Positions 43,621 through 52,885 of a DNA stretch of 64,000 nucleotides are shown in pieces. The notes below the pieces were generated by a model. It ran no database searches and was not told the DNA's origin. It saw only the letters and a list, made by a program, of their open reading frames with translations. Source of the stretch: Streptomyces sp. NBC_00557 (GTDB lineage: Bacteria > Actinomycetota > Actinomycetes > Streptomycetales > Streptomycetaceae). Where the stretch lies: the NCBI RefSeq assembly GCF_036345995.1, contig NZ_CP107796.1:5952001-6016000 (forward strand), written 5' to 3'. The translations under genes and the position numbers were made by a program. How positions within the stretch are numbered: position 1 is the first letter of the stretch; every line of letters begins with the position of its first letter.

Positions 43621-43656
43621 GCGAGAGCCCGGCCCGGCCGGCTACCGCTACCCGGT

Positions 43657-43866
43657 ATCAAGGCCGAGTGCGGCCACGTCGACAAGGCGAACCGGGTCTC
43701 CCAGGCCCGGTTCGCGTGCCGGTCCTGCGGATTCGTTGATCACGCAGACCGCAGCGGCTCCCGCAACATCCGCGCCCGCGCCCGGGAGTTGTGGCGGCGC
43801 GGGGCCCAGTCAACAGCCCCTGCCCCACCCCCGAGAACGCCAACCTCGAGGGTGAAGAGCGGATGA
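43657..43866 (+). pseudogene. C-terminal relic of an IS200/IS605-type TnpB (OrfB) transposase-associated nuclease
   Basis: About 70 codons in one frame to the TGA at 43864-43866. The reading includes ECGHVDKANRVSQARFAC and then RSCGFVDHADRSGSRNIRA, the zinc-finger and last RuvC-acid segment of TnpB, ending WRRGAQSTAPAPP as in streptomycete copies. The break falls inside the zinc finger: the first of the four cysteines is already missing. No TnpA, left end or reRNA-like end is recognisable. Its 3' end overlaps possible starts of the DUF72 gene. Confidence 0.8.
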
Positions 43867-43886
43867 ACGCCGGGTACTTGCGTCCC

Positions 43887-44849
43887 ATGACAGCGAGGAT
43901 CCTCGTCGGCACCTGCGGCTGGACCGACCGCGCACTCCTGACGAGCGGCTGGTACCCGCCCGGCCACCGCGACCCGGAGCGCCGCCTGCGCCACTACGCG
44001 ACCCGCTTCCCCGTCGTCGAGGCCGACTCCCCGTACTACGCCCTCCCCGCGCCCCGCACCACCCGCCTCTGGGCGGAGCGCACCCCACCCGGCTTCCGCT
44101 TCGACGTCAAGGCCTTCTCCCTCCTCACCGGCCACCCCACCCGCCCCGCCGCCCTGCCCCGGGACTTACGCGACCGCCCCCGCGACGAGGGCCTCCTTCA
44201 CGAGGTCTGGAGCCGCTACGCCGAGGCCATCGCCCCCCTGCGCGACTCCGGCCGCCTGGGCACCCTCCTTTTCCAGTACCCGCCGGCCCTGACCCCCGGC
44301 CCGGACGCCGAGGCCTTCATCCGCGCCGCCAGGGAACGCGCCCGGGACTGGCCCTTCGCCGTGGAGTTCCGCAACGCCGCCTGGTGGCACAGCGACCGTA
44401 CGACCGCCTTCCTCAGGGACCTGGACGCCACAGCCGTGGCCGTCGACGCGCCCGGCCTCCCCCCGACGGCCCCCGTCACCACACCCCGCCTGGCCCTGAT
44501 CCGCTTCCACGGCCGCAGCCCGCACTGGGGCACGGGCAGCAAGGAGGACCGCTTCCGGCACACCTACACCACCGCCGAACTCACCGAGTGGCTGCCACGC
44601 ATCCGATCCCTGTCGGCAGCGGCCGAGGAGGTCCACGCCCTCTTCAACAACTGCTGCGGCGACGCGGCGCCGAAGGCGGCGCACGCCCTGCAGACCCTGC
44701 TGACCACGACGGTGCCGCGGCCGCGCACGGCGGGAAGGGGACGTGCCGGGTGGTGTCCGCCCGCAGCGGCCGGCGAAGACGCGGCTCACCCACCCGGAAG
44801 ACAGGGCGCCGGACCGAGGACGGACACCACCCGGCGCGGCACCGACTGA
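43887..44849 (+). CDS. DUF72 family protein
   Basis: 320 residues from the ATG at 43887 (MTARILVGTCGWTD, the usual family N-terminus); the ATG at 43863 has a better ribosome site (GAAGAG) but overlaps the TnpB relic. DUF72 marks: VGTCGWTD, FPVVEADSPYYALP, FRFDVKAF, LLFQYPP, FAVEFRNAAWW and FNNCCGDAAPKAA. A TIM-barrel-like cytoplasmic protein of unknown activity. The C-terminal about 50 residues are low complexity. Codon 94 (44166-44168) is TTA, so bldA control is possible. Confidence 0.85.
   Translation: MTARILVGTCGWTDRALLTSGWYPPGHRDPERRLRHYATRFPVVEADSPYYALPAPRTTRLWAERTPPGFRFDVKAFSLLTGHPTRPAALPRDLRDRPRDEGLLHEVWSRYAEAIAPLRDSGRLGTLLFQYPPALTPGPDAEAFIRAARERARDWPFAVEFRNAAWWHSDRTTAFLRDLDATAVAVDAPGLPPTAPVTTPRLALIRFHGRSPHWGTGSKEDRFRHTYTTAELTEWLPRIRSLSAAAEEVHALFNNCCGDAAPKAAHALQTLLTTTVPRPRTAGRGRAGWCPPAAAGEDAAHPPGRQGAGPRTDTTRRGTD
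44166..44168 (+). promoter_or_regulatory. TTA leucine codon in the DUF72 gene
   Basis: In-frame TTA in the context PRDLRDR. Rare in Streptomyces and decoded by the bldA tRNA. Either a developmental control point or a sign that this gene is not ancestral here. Confidence 0.8.
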
Positions 44850-44923
44850 GACAAGACCTCCGGCGCAACCCGAGCCACGACAAGCCCGCAGGGGCCGCCG
44901 CAGGCATCGCCCCACGGCCCCAC

Positions 44924-45053
44924 GCATCCGCACCTGACGACGCGCCGCGAGTGCCCGCGCACCCGTGCGGCTCCGCGCATCCGCACCTGACGAGGCACCG
45001 CGAGTGCCCGCGCACCCGCAACCGACGACGCGCCGCGAGCGCCCACGCACCCG
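44924..45053. repeat. Three imperfect 38-42 bp repeats before glnE
   Basis: 44924-44965 and 44977-45018 differ at only two positions over 42 nt and are 11 nt apart; a third, more diverged copy of 38 nt runs 45016-45053. They occupy most of the 325-nt gap between the DUF72 gene and glnE. Units contain CGCGCCGCGAG-type words. No coding or CRISPR character. Confidence 0.75.
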
Positions 45054-45174
45054 CACCGCCCCGGGCCCCGCCGCCCCCATCCCACGTCGCCCCCACCCCC
45101 GCCACCCCAAGCCCCCCGGCCCCCCTCCAGCTAGGCTCTGGCCAGGAAGACCGCATCGAGGGGAGGCCACGGAC

Positions 45175-48168
45175 ATGACGCCGGGGCGCAGAAGCAGCAC
45201 CTTCACCCGCCTGCTCCGACACGGCTTCACCGACCCCTCCGCCGCCGAGCGCCTCCTCGACGGCCCGGAACTCACCCCCGTCCGCAACGACCCCGTCCTC
45301 CTGGAAGCCCTCGGCGCCACCGCCGACCCCGACCTCGCCCTGCACGGCCTGGTCCGCCTCCTGGAGGCCCAGCCGACCCCCACCGCCCACCGCGAACTGC
45401 TGGACACCCTCATCGCGGCCAAGCCCCTGCGCGACCGCCTCCTCGGCGTCCTCGGCGCCTCCGCCGCCCTCGCCGACCACCTGGCCCGCCACCCGGCCGA
45501 CTGGCAGGCCCTGGTCACCTACGAGCCGAGTGACCTCCACCCCGGCGTCGAGGAGTTCGAACGCGGCCTGGCCGAGGCCACCGACCCCGTCACCCTCCGC
45601 GTCGCCTACCGCCGCTGCCTGCTGTCCATCGCCGCACGTGACGTCTGCGGCACCACGGACGTCGCCGAGACGGCCGCCGAACTCGCCGACCTCGCCACCG
45701 CCACCCTGCGCGCGGCCCTGGCGCTGGCGGGGCAGAACGCGCCCGAGGACGCCGCCGCCTGCCGCCTCGCGGTGATCGCGATGGGCAAGTGCGGCGGCCA
45801 CGAGCTGAACTACGTCTCCGACGTGGACGTGATCTTCGTGGCGGAGGCCACCGAGCGGAGCACCGAGACCCAGGCCCTCAAGGCCGCCACCCGCCTCGCC
45901 TCCCACCTCATGCGGATCTGCTCGGAGACGACCGTCGAGGGCTCCATCTGGCCGGTGGACGCCAACCTGCGCCCCGAGGGCCGCAACGGCCCCCTGGTCC
46001 GCACCCTCTCCTCCCACCTCGCCTACTACCAACGCTGGGCGAAGACCTGGGAGTTCCAGGCCCTCCTCAAGGCCCGCCCGGTCGCGGGGGACGCCGAACT
46101 CGGCCAGGCCTACGTGGACGCGCTCGAGCCCCTGGTGTGGAAGGCGGCCGAGCGCGAGAACTTCGTCGCGGACGTGCAGAAGATGCGCCGCCGCGTCGTC
46201 GAGAACATCCCCGCCGCCGAGATCGACCGGGAGCTGAAACTCGGCCCCGGCGGTCTGCGCGACGTCGAATTCGCCGTCCAGCTCCTGCAGTTGGTGCACG
46301 GCCGCACCGACCAGTCCCTGCGCAGCGGCACCACCCTCGACGCCCTGCAGGCCCTGGCCGCCGGAGGCTACGTCGGCCGCGACGACGCCGCCCGCCTGGA
46401 GGAGGCGTACCGCTTCCTGCGCTCGATGGAGCACCGCATCCAGCTCTACCGCCTGCGCCGCACCCACCTGGTGCCCGCGGCCGAGGAGGACCAGCGGCGG
46501 CTGGGCCGCTCCCTGGGCCTGCGCACGGACCCGGTGGCCGAGCTGAACCGCGAGTGGAAGCGGCACACGGGCGTCGTACGCCGGCTGCACGAGAAGCTCT
46601 TCTACCGGCCGCTCCTCGACGCGGTGGCCCAGCTCGCCCCGGGCGAGGCCCGGCTGAGCCCCGAGGCGGCCCGCGAACGCCTCGTCGCCCTCGGCTACGC
46701 CGACCCCGCCTCGGCCCTGCGCCACCTGGAGGCCCTGGCCTCCGGCGTGACCCGCAAGGCGGCGATCCAGCGCACCCTGCTGCCGGTCCTGCTCGGCTGG
46801 TTCGCGGACTCGGCGGACCCGGACGCGGGCCTGCTGAACTTCCGCAAGGTCTCCGACGCGCTCGGCAAGACCCCCTGGTACCTGCGCCTGCTGCGCGACG
46901 AGGGCGCGGCCGCCGAGAACCTGGCCCGCGTGCTGTCGGCGGGCCGCCTCGCCCCCGACCTGCTGATGCGCGCCCCCGAGGCGGTGGCCCTGCTCGGCGA
47001 CGGCGACGGCGCCGGCCTCGCGCCGCGCGGGCGCGCCGCGCTCGAGCAGGAGATCCTGGCCGCCGTGGGCCGCGCGGAGAACGCCGAGCAGGGCGTCACC
47101 GCGGCCCGCGGCGTGCGCCGCCGCGAGCTGTTCCGCACGGCCGCCGCCGACATCGTCGGCTCCTACGGCACCGAGACCAGCCCCGCGGAGGCCGACCAGG
47201 GCGCCCTGGTCGACCGGGTCGGGGCGGCCGTCTCCGACCTCACCGCGGCGACCCTCGCCGGCACCCTGCGCGCCGTGGTCCGCGACGGCTGGGGCGACAC
47301 GCTGCCCACCCGGTTCGCGATCATAGGGATGGGCCGGTTCGGCGGTCACGAGCTGGGCTACGGCTCCGACGCGGACGTCGTCTTCGTGCACGAGCCGCAG
47401 GACGGCGTGGACGAGCACGAGGCGTCCGCCGCCGCGAACAGGGTCGTCGCCGAGATGCGCCGCCTGCTGGCGCTGCCCAGCGCCGACCCGCCGCTGCTCA
47501 TCGACGCCGACCTGCGGCCGGAGGGCAAGTCGGGCCCGATGGTGCGCACCCTGAAGTCGTACGAGGCGTACTACCGCCGCTGGTCCCTGGTCTGGGAGTC
47601 GCAGGCGCTGCTGCGGGCCGAGCCGGTCGCCGGGGACGAGGAGCTGGGCCGCCGCTTCACCGAGCTGATCGACCCCCTGCGCTATCCGCGGGGCGGTCTC
47701 GGCGAGGACGCCGTGCGCGAGATCCGCCGGCTGAAGGCCCGGATGGAGTCCGAGCGGCTGCCGCGCGGCGCCGACCCGAAGCTGCACACCAAGCTGGGTC
47801 CGGGCGGGCTGTCCGACGTCGAGTGGACCGTCCAGCTGTTCCAGCTGAGGCACGGCTGGGAGCAGCCCGGTCTGCGCACCACCCGGACCCGCGAGGCGCT
47901 GGCCGCCGCCCGCGACGCCGGGCTGCTGTCCGCGGAGGAGGCGGAGATCCTGGACGAGGCCTGGGTGCTGGCGACGAGGGTGCGCAACGCGGTGATGCTG
48001 GTGCGCGGCCGGGCCGGGGACACCTTCCCCACCGAGCCCCGCGAGCTGGCCGCCGTGGGCCGCTACCTGGGCTACGGCGCCGGCCACGCCGGGGACATGC
48101 TGGACGCCTACCGCCGTACCGCCCGCAGGGCCCGCACGGTGGTGGAGGAGCTGTTCTACGCGGACTGA
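45175..48168 (+). CDS. glnE: Glutamine synthetase adenylyltransferase/adenylyl-removing enzyme
   Basis: 997 residues from an ATG with GGGAGG upstream. Two nucleotidyltransferase domains: the N-terminal one has GKCGGHELNYVSDVDVIFV and the C-terminal one GRFGGHELGYGSDADVVFV, each with the DxD metal pair, plus the helical GlnD-like modules between. It adenylylates glutamine synthetase (GlnA) when nitrogen is plentiful and reverses it when scarce. Ends 13 nt inside the convergent PAP2-family gene. Confidence 0.95.
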   Translation: MTPGRRSSTFTRLLRHGFTDPSAAERLLDGPELTPVRNDPVLLEALGATADPDLALHGLVRLLEAQPTPTAHRELLDTLIAAKPLRDRLLGVLGASAALADHLARHPADWQALVTYEPSDLHPGVEEFERGLAEATDPVTLRVAYRRCLLSIAARDVCGTTDVAETAAELADLATATLRAALALAGQNAPEDAAACRLAVIAMGKCGGHELNYVSDVDVIFVAEATERSTETQALKAATRLASHLMRICSETTVEGSIWPVDANLRPEGRNGPLVRTLSSHLAYYQRWAKTWEFQALLKARPVAGDAELGQAYVDALEPLVWKAAERENFVADVQKMRRRVVENIPAAEIDRELKLGPGGLRDVEFAVQLLQLVHGRTDQSLRSGTTLDALQALAAGGYVGRDDAARLEEAYRFLRSMEHRIQLYRLRRTHLVPAAEEDQRRLGRSLGLRTDPVAELNREWKRHTGVVRRLHEKLFYRPLLDAVAQLAPGEARLSPEAARERLVALGYADPASALRHLEALASGVTRKAAIQRTLLPVLLGWFADSADPDAGLLNFRKVSDALGKTPWYLRLLRDEGAAAENLARVLSAGRLAPDLLMRAPEAVALLGDGDGAGLAPRGRAALEQEILAAVGRAENAEQGVTAARGVRRRELFRTAAADIVGSYGTETSPAEADQGALVDRVGAAVSDLTAATLAGTLRAVVRDGWGDTLPTRFAIIGMGRFGGHELGYGSDADVVFVHEPQDGVDEHEASAAANRVVAEMRRLLALPSADPPLLIDADLRPEGKSGPMVRTLKSYEAYYRRWSLVWESQALLRAEPVAGDEELGRRFTELIDPLRYPRGGLGEDAVREIRRLKARMESERLPRGADPKLHTKLGPGGLSDVEWTVQLFQLRHGWEQPGLRTTRTREALAAARDAGLLSAEEAEILDEAWVLATRVRNAVMLVRGRAGDTFPTEPRELAAVGRYLGYGAGHAGDMLDAYRRTARRARTVVEELFYAD

Positions 48169-49043
48169 GCGGACGGCGCCGGCTCCGCCGCCCGGACCGG
48201 GGCCGGCGCCCGTCTCGGCAGGGCGTGGGGCAGCGCACCGAACCAGGCACGCGCGACGGCGAACCCGAAGGCCAGGCACAGCACGCCGCCCACCGCGTCC
48301 AGCCAGAAGTGGTTGGCGGTGGACACGATGACCAGCAGGGTGGCCGCCGGGTAGAGCAGCCCGAGGACCCGCGCCCACGGCACGGACGCCAGCGCGAACA
48401 CCGTCAGCCCGCACCACAGCGACCAGCCGATGTGCATGGACGGCATCGCGGCGTACTGGTTCGACATGTCCTTCAGGTCGCCGGAGGCCATCGAGCCCCA
48501 GGTGTGGTGAACCATGACCGTGTCCACGAAGTGCCCGCCGCGCATCAGCCGCGGCGGCGCGAGCGGGAACAGGTAGTAACCGAGCAGGGCCACGCCGGTC
48601 GTCGCGAACAGCGCCAGACGGGCCGCCGAGTAGCGCCCCGGATGCCACCGGTACAGCCACACCAGCACCCCGATCGTGATGACGAAGTGCAGCGTGGCGT
48701 AGTAGTAGTTCATGCCGACGATCAGCCAGGTCACCGAGTTCACCGCGTGGTTGACGGACTGCTCGGCGGCGATGCCCAGATGGTGCTCGGCGCGCCACAC
48801 CCAGTCGGCGTTGCGCAGCGCCTTGCCCCGCTGCTCGGGGACGGCGTTGCGGATCAGTGAGTACGTCCAGTAACTCACCGCGATCAGAAGGATCTCGAAC
48901 CACAGCCGGGGCCGCCGCGGGCGCCTGAGCCGGCCCGCGAGACCACCGCGCGCCTCGTGCTCGACCTCGTCCGTGACGGAACCCGGAACGGCCACCTTCT
49001 CGCGACCTTCCGACTGCGTCACGGTCGAGTCACTCATAGCCAT
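48156..49043 (-). CDS. PAP2-superfamily membrane phosphatase/phosphotransferase (Aur1/Ipt1-like)
   Basis: 295 residues from the ATG at 49043; an ATG two codons later (49037) is equally possible. About six membrane helices. PAP2 motifs are PSMHIGWS and STANHFWLDAVGG, giving the catalytic histidines and aspartate. The large middle section resembles inositolphosphotransferase/PAP2_3 proteins, so it may transfer or remove phosphate from lipid-linked headgroups at the outer membrane face. No operon partner; converges with glnE. Confidence 0.88.
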   Translation of the reverse strand: MAMSDSTVTQSEGREKVAVPGSVTDEVEHEARGGLAGRLRRPRRPRLWFEILLIAVSYWTYSLIRNAVPEQRGKALRNADWVWRAEHHLGIAAEQSVNHAVNSVTWLIVGMNYYYATLHFVITIGVLVWLYRWHPGRYSAARLALFATTGVALLGYYLFPLAPPRLMRGGHFVDTVMVHHTWGSMASGDLKDMSNQYAAMPSMHIGWSLWCGLTVFALASVPWARVLGLLYPAATLLVIVSTANHFWLDAVGGVLCLAFGFAVARAWFGALPHALPRRAPAPVRAAEPAPSAQSA

Positions 49044-49105
49044 CAAGTCTGCCAGAAAAGGCGTCCTCGACCGATCATCCCAAGGTCGGGTCCGGGACGC
49101 ACCTT

Positions 49106-50140
49106 CTACGACGTACGGACGACATGCGGCGCCGAAGCGGTCGAACCGCGCACCACCAGCTCCGGCATGAACACGAACTCGCTGTGCGGCGCAGGCGTCC
49201 CGCCGATCTCCTCCAGCAACGTGCGCACCGCGGCCTGCCCCATCGCCGGCACCGGCTTGCGGACCGTGGTCAGCGGCGGGTCGGTGAAGGCGATCAGCGG
49301 GGAGTCGTCGAAGCCCACCACCGACACGTCCTGCGGCACCTGAAGCCCCCGCTGCCGGGCGGCCCGTATCGCGCCGAGCGCCATCATGTCGCTGGCGCAC
49401 ACCACGGCCGTGCAGTCCCGCTCGATCAGCGCGGTCGCGGCGGCCTGCCCGCCCTCCAGCGTGTACAGCGAGTGCTGGATCAGCTCGGACTCGACCGCGT
49501 CGGCCGTGAGCCCCAACTGGTCCTGCATGGCCCGGACGAAGCCCTCGATCTTGCGCTGCACCGGCACGAACCGCTTCGGCCCGAGGGCGAGCCCGATCCG
49601 GGTGTGCCCGAGCGACACCAGATGGGTCACCGCGAGCGTCATCGCGGCCCGGTCGTCGGGGGAGATGAACGGCGCCTGCACCTGCGGAGAGAACCCGTCC
49701 ACCAGCACGTACGGCACGCCCTGCGCCCGCAGCCGCTCATAGCGGGACATGTCGGCGGTGGTGTCCGCGTGCAGCCCGGAGACGTAGATGATCCCGGCGA
49801 CCCCGCGGTCCACCAGCATCTCGGTCAGCTCGTCCTCGGTCGAGCCGCCCGGGGTCTGCGTGGCGAGCACCGGCGTGTAGCCCTGGCGGGTCAGCGCCTG
49901 GCCGATGACCTGGGCCAGGGCCGGGAATATCGGGTTCTCCAGCTCGGGGGTGATCAGCCCGACCAGGCCCTCGCTGCGCTGCCGCAGCCGCACCGGCCGC
50001 TCGTAGCCCAGCACGTCCAGCGCGGCCAGCACGGACTGGCGGGTGGTGGCTGCGACGCCCGGCTTCCCGTTCAGGACCCGGCTGACGGTCGCTTCGCTCA
50101 CCCCCGCCTGCGCAGCGATGTCGGCAAGCCGTGTGGTCAC
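49106..50140 (-). CDS. malR: MalR (Reg1), LacI/GalR repressor of maltose and starch genes
   Basis: 344 residues from the GTG at 50140, the length of S. coelicolor MalR, starting TTRLADIAAQAGVSEATVSRVLNG, the LacI-type HTH and hinge. The periplasmic-binding-like core has ISPDDRAAMTLAVTHLVSLGH and VCASDMMALGAI. It represses malEFG and amylase genes in the absence of maltose-derived inducer and takes part in glucose repression. Divergent from malE with 344 nt of regulatory DNA between them. Confidence 0.95.
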   Translation of the reverse strand: MTTRLADIAAQAGVSEATVSRVLNGKPGVAATTRQSVLAALDVLGYERPVRLRQRSEGLVGLITPELENPIFPALAQVIGQALTRQGYTPVLATQTPGGSTEDELTEMLVDRGVAGIIYVSGLHADTTADMSRYERLRAQGVPYVLVDGFSPQVQAPFISPDDRAAMTLAVTHLVSLGHTRIGLALGPKRFVPVQRKIEGFVRAMQDQLGLTADAVESELIQHSLYTLEGGQAAATALIERDCTAVVCASDMMALGAIRAARQRGLQVPQDVSVVGFDDSPLIAFTDPPLTTVRKPVPAMGQAAVRTLLEEIGGTPAPHSEFVFMPELVVRGSTASAPHVVRTS

Positions 50141-50484
50141 GGCACCGGACTGTACCTGGCGTATGCCGCCTTGCACACCGACGGGACGCCGGGTTCGGGC
50201 GGCCGGACGGCTCGCCCTGGGTTGCTGCCTCATCGGGCTCCCTCGCATGGGTGGTGGCAAGAGCTTGCAGAGTCTTGCACAAGTCTCTGCCGAGTGCTGA
50301 GCGGTAACGACAGGGTAACCATCGTGTTCCCTTGCACTTTTTTTCTGCAAGGTCTTTCGCAACGCTTACAACGCTGTTACGTTCCTGGTCGCCCGGCCGC
50401 CGCAACGGCGCTGTCGGCAAGACCGCGGGGACGGCGGACGGGGCCGCCCCTGCCTCACACGGGCTTAACCCTCAAGGAGAACTC
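50141..50484. promoter_or_regulatory. malR-malE divergent regulatory region with CTTGCA elements
   Basis: 344 nt without a gene. GCAAG, AG, CTTGC (50257-50268) and a second CTTGCA at 50274-50279, 10 bp from the first, lie about 120 nt before malR. CCTTGCA (50330-50336) and TGCAAGG (50346-50352) form an inverted repeat around a run of seven T within a 9-nt spacer, about 140 nt before malE. These are the CTTGCA words reported for MalR-controlled promoters. Further AACGC words (50361, 50371) lie nearby. Confidence 0.65.
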
Positions 50485-51762
50485 ATGCGGCGTGGCATAG
50501 CGGCCTCCGCGCTGGTGGCGTCCCTCGCCCTCGCGGCGACGGCCTGCGGCGGCGGGAACGACGGCGGCAGCGGCAAGTCGGACGGCCCGGTCACCATCAC
50601 CTGGTGGGACACCTCCAACGCCACCAACGAGGCGCCGACGTACAAGGCCCTGGTCCAGAAGTTCGAGGCGGCCAACAAGAACATCAAGGTCAAGTACGTC
50701 GACGTCCCCTTCGACCAGGCGCAGAACAAGTTCGACACCGCGGCCGGCTCCAAGGGCGCCCCCGACGTGCTGCGCTCCGAGGTCGGCTGGACCCCGGCGT
50801 TCGCGAAGAAGGGTTACTTCCTGCCGCTGGACGGCACCGAGGCCCTCGCCGACCAGGCCAAGTTCCAGCCCAGCCTGCTCCGCCAGGCCCAGTACCAGGG
50901 CAAGACCTACGGCGTGCCGCTGGTCACCGACACCCTGGCCCTCGTCTACAACAAGGCCCTGTTCAAGAAGACCGGCATCACCGAGGCGCCCAGGACCTGG
51001 GACGAGCTGAAGTCCGACGCCGCCAGGATCCAGGCCAAGACCGGTCAGTACGGCTACTGGGGCTCCACCCAGGCCTACTACGCGCAGACCTTCCTGTACG
51101 GCGAGGGCACCGACACCGTCGACGCCGCGGCCAAGAAGATCACCGTCGACTCGCCGGCCGCGAAGAAGGCCTACGGCACCTGGCTGAGCACCTTCTCCGG
51201 CAAGGGCCTGCACAAGGCCGACACCACCGCCGACGCCTACGCCCACATCCAGGACGCGTTCGTCAACGGCAAGGTCGCCGCGATCATCCAGGGCCCCTGG
51301 GAGATCACGAACTTCTACAAGGGCAGCGCCTTCAAGGACAAGTCCAACCTGGGCATCGCCACCGTCCCGGCCGGCTCCACCGGCAAGGCGGGCGCCCCGA
51401 CCGGCGGCCACAACCTCTCGGTCTACGCCGGCTCGGACAAGGCCCACCGGGATGCGGCGCTGAAGTTCGTGAAGTTCATGACCTCGGCGTCCTCCCAGGA
51501 GACCATCGCCCTGAAGAACTCCACCCTGCCGACCCGCTCCGACGCCTACACCGCCCAGGTCAAGGCCGACCCCGGCATCGCCGGCTACCAGGCCGTGCTG
51601 CCGGCCGCCCAGCCCCGCCCGGCGCTGCCCGAGTACAGCTCCCTGTGGGGTCCGCTCGACACCGAGCTGCCGAAGATCGCCGGCGGCAAGGAGTCGCTGG
51701 ACCAGGGTCTGAGCAACGCCCAGGCCGCCATCACCAAGCTGGTGCCCGACTTCAGCAAGTGA
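50485..51762 (+). CDS. malE: MalE, maltose/maltodextrin-binding lipoprotein
   Basis: 425 residues from an ATG after CAAGGAG. Lipoprotein signal with Cys21 (ATAC). Extracellular solute-binding family 1 fold: ITWWDTSNATNEAPTYKALVQKFEAANKNI, VPLVTDTLALVYNK, GYWGSTQAYYAQTF and PTGGHNLSVYAGS. Captures maltose and maltodextrins for MalF-MalG. A 15-bp hairpin follows (51771-51814), expected to keep malE message in excess. No ATPase gene is in the operon; Streptomyces use the shared MsiK. Confidence 0.96.
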   Translation: MRRGIAASALVASLALAATACGGGNDGGSGKSDGPVTITWWDTSNATNEAPTYKALVQKFEAANKNIKVKYVDVPFDQAQNKFDTAAGSKGAPDVLRSEVGWTPAFAKKGYFLPLDGTEALADQAKFQPSLLRQAQYQGKTYGVPLVTDTLALVYNKALFKKTGITEAPRTWDELKSDAARIQAKTGQYGYWGSTQAYYAQTFLYGEGTDTVDAAAKKITVDSPAAKKAYGTWLSTFSGKGLHKADTTADAYAHIQDAFVNGKVAAIIQGPWEITNFYKGSAFKDKSNLGIATVPAGSTGKAGAPTGGHNLSVYAGSDKAHRDAALKFVKFMTSASSQETIALKNSTLPTRSDAYTAQVKADPGIAGYQAVLPAAQPRPALPEYSSLWGPLDTELPKIAGGKESLDQGLSNAQAAITKLVPDFSK

Positions 51763-51770
51763 CACCCGGT

Positions 51771-51814
51771 CGGCCGTCGGATCCTCGCTCAGGAGGGGAA
51801 GGATCCGACGGCCG
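51771..51814 (+). promoter_or_regulatory. Intercistronic hairpin between malE and malF
   Basis: CGGCCGTCGGATCCT (51771-51785) pairs perfectly with AGGATCCGACGGCCG (51800-51814), 14-nt loop. A 15-bp stem 8 nt after the malE stop; likely attenuator or 3' protector giving more MalE than MalF/G. Confidence 0.8.
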
Positions 51815-51861
51815 CCGCCCTGTGCCCGGCCAACTCCTTGATCCTTTGAAGGTGTCGAACC

Positions 51862-52866
51862 ATGACAGTCGCCATCGACCGCGCGACCGGCAAGCGCCGC
51901 GGTGACCGCGCGCCTCGGCCCGGGCTGGGGCAGCGCATCAAGAACGGCTACCAGAGGTACTGGTACGCCTACGCGATGATCGCGCCGGTGGTCGTCGTGC
52001 TCGCCGTGATCGTGGGCTATCCGCTGGTCCGCGGCGTCTACCTGACCCTCACCGACGCCAACAGCCTGAACTCGGCCCGCACGATCGGCGTCAACCACAT
52101 CCCGGCGACCTACAGGTTCATCGGGTTCGGCAACTACAAGGACATCCTGTTCGGCCCGCTGTCGTACGACCGGTTCTGGTCGCACTTCATCTGGACCGTC
52201 GTGTGGACGGCCGCCTGTGTGGCCCTGCACTACACGATCGGGCTGGGCCTCGCGCTCATGCTCAACGAGAAGCTGCGCGGCCGCACCTTCTACCGGGTGC
52301 TGCTGGTCCTGCCGTGGGCGGTGCCGACCTTCGTCACCGTCTTCTCCTGGCGGATCATGCTCTCCGACTCCGGAGTGATCAACCAGATCCTGCACGCGAT
52401 GCATCTGCCCGAGCCGCAGTGGCTGGAGGACACCTTCTGGCAGCGGTTCGCCGCGATCATGGTCAACACCTGGTGCGGTGTGCCGTTCATGATGCTCTCG
52501 CTGCTCGGCGGCCTGCAGTCCATCGACTCCTCGCTGTACGAGGCCGCCGAGATGGACGGCGCGACCGCCTGGCAGCGCTTCCGGCACGTCACCCTGCCGG
52601 GGCTGCGGTCCGTCAGCTCCACCGTCGTCCTGCTCGGCATCATCTGGACCTTCAACCAGTTCGCCATCATCTTCCTGCTGTTCGGCCCGACCAGCGCCCC
52701 CGACGCCCAGATCCTCGTCACCTGGGCCTACTTCCTGGGCTTCGGACAGCAGCCGCGCGACTTCGCCCAGTCCGCCGCGTACGGCGTACTGCTGCTGTCC
52801 ATCATCACCGTCTTCACCTCCTTCTACTTCCGCTGGCTGAAGCGCAATGACCAGCTCGCCGTCTGA
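51862..52866 (+). CDS. malF: MalF, maltose/maltodextrin ABC permease
   Basis: 334 residues with six membrane helices after a basic N-terminus. The EAA loop is EAAEMDGATAWQRFRHVTLP, the contact for the shared ATPase. Forms the membrane channel with MalG. 99 nt after malE, past the hairpin, and 19 nt before malG. Confidence 0.95.
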   Translation: MTVAIDRATGKRRGDRAPRPGLGQRIKNGYQRYWYAYAMIAPVVVVLAVIVGYPLVRGVYLTLTDANSLNSARTIGVNHIPATYRFIGFGNYKDILFGPLSYDRFWSHFIWTVVWTAACVALHYTIGLGLALMLNEKLRGRTFYRVLLVLPWAVPTFVTVFSWRIMLSDSGVINQILHAMHLPEPQWLEDTFWQRFAAIMVNTWCGVPFMMLSLLGGLQSIDSSLYEAAEMDGATAWQRFRHVTLPGLRSVSSTVVLLGIIWTFNQFAIIFLLFGPTSAPDAQILVTWAYFLGFGQQPRDFAQSAAYGVLLLSIITVFTSFYFRWLKRNDQLAV

Positions 52867-52885
52867 CGCCGCAGGAGCCGCCGCC

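Noticed and set aside
43657..43866. Functional TnpB nuclease
   Set aside because: Only the C-terminal about 70 codons remain, with an incomplete zinc finger and no partner or ends.
44924..45053. Possible CRISPR or coding repeat
   Set aside because: Only three diverged copies, irregular 11-nt and overlapping spacing, no cas genes.
44644..48903. Very long minus-strand open frame opposite glnE
   Set aside because: Composition is the Gly/Gln/Arg-rich pattern of antisense GC-rich reading; glnE on the plus strand has clear domains and a ribosome site.
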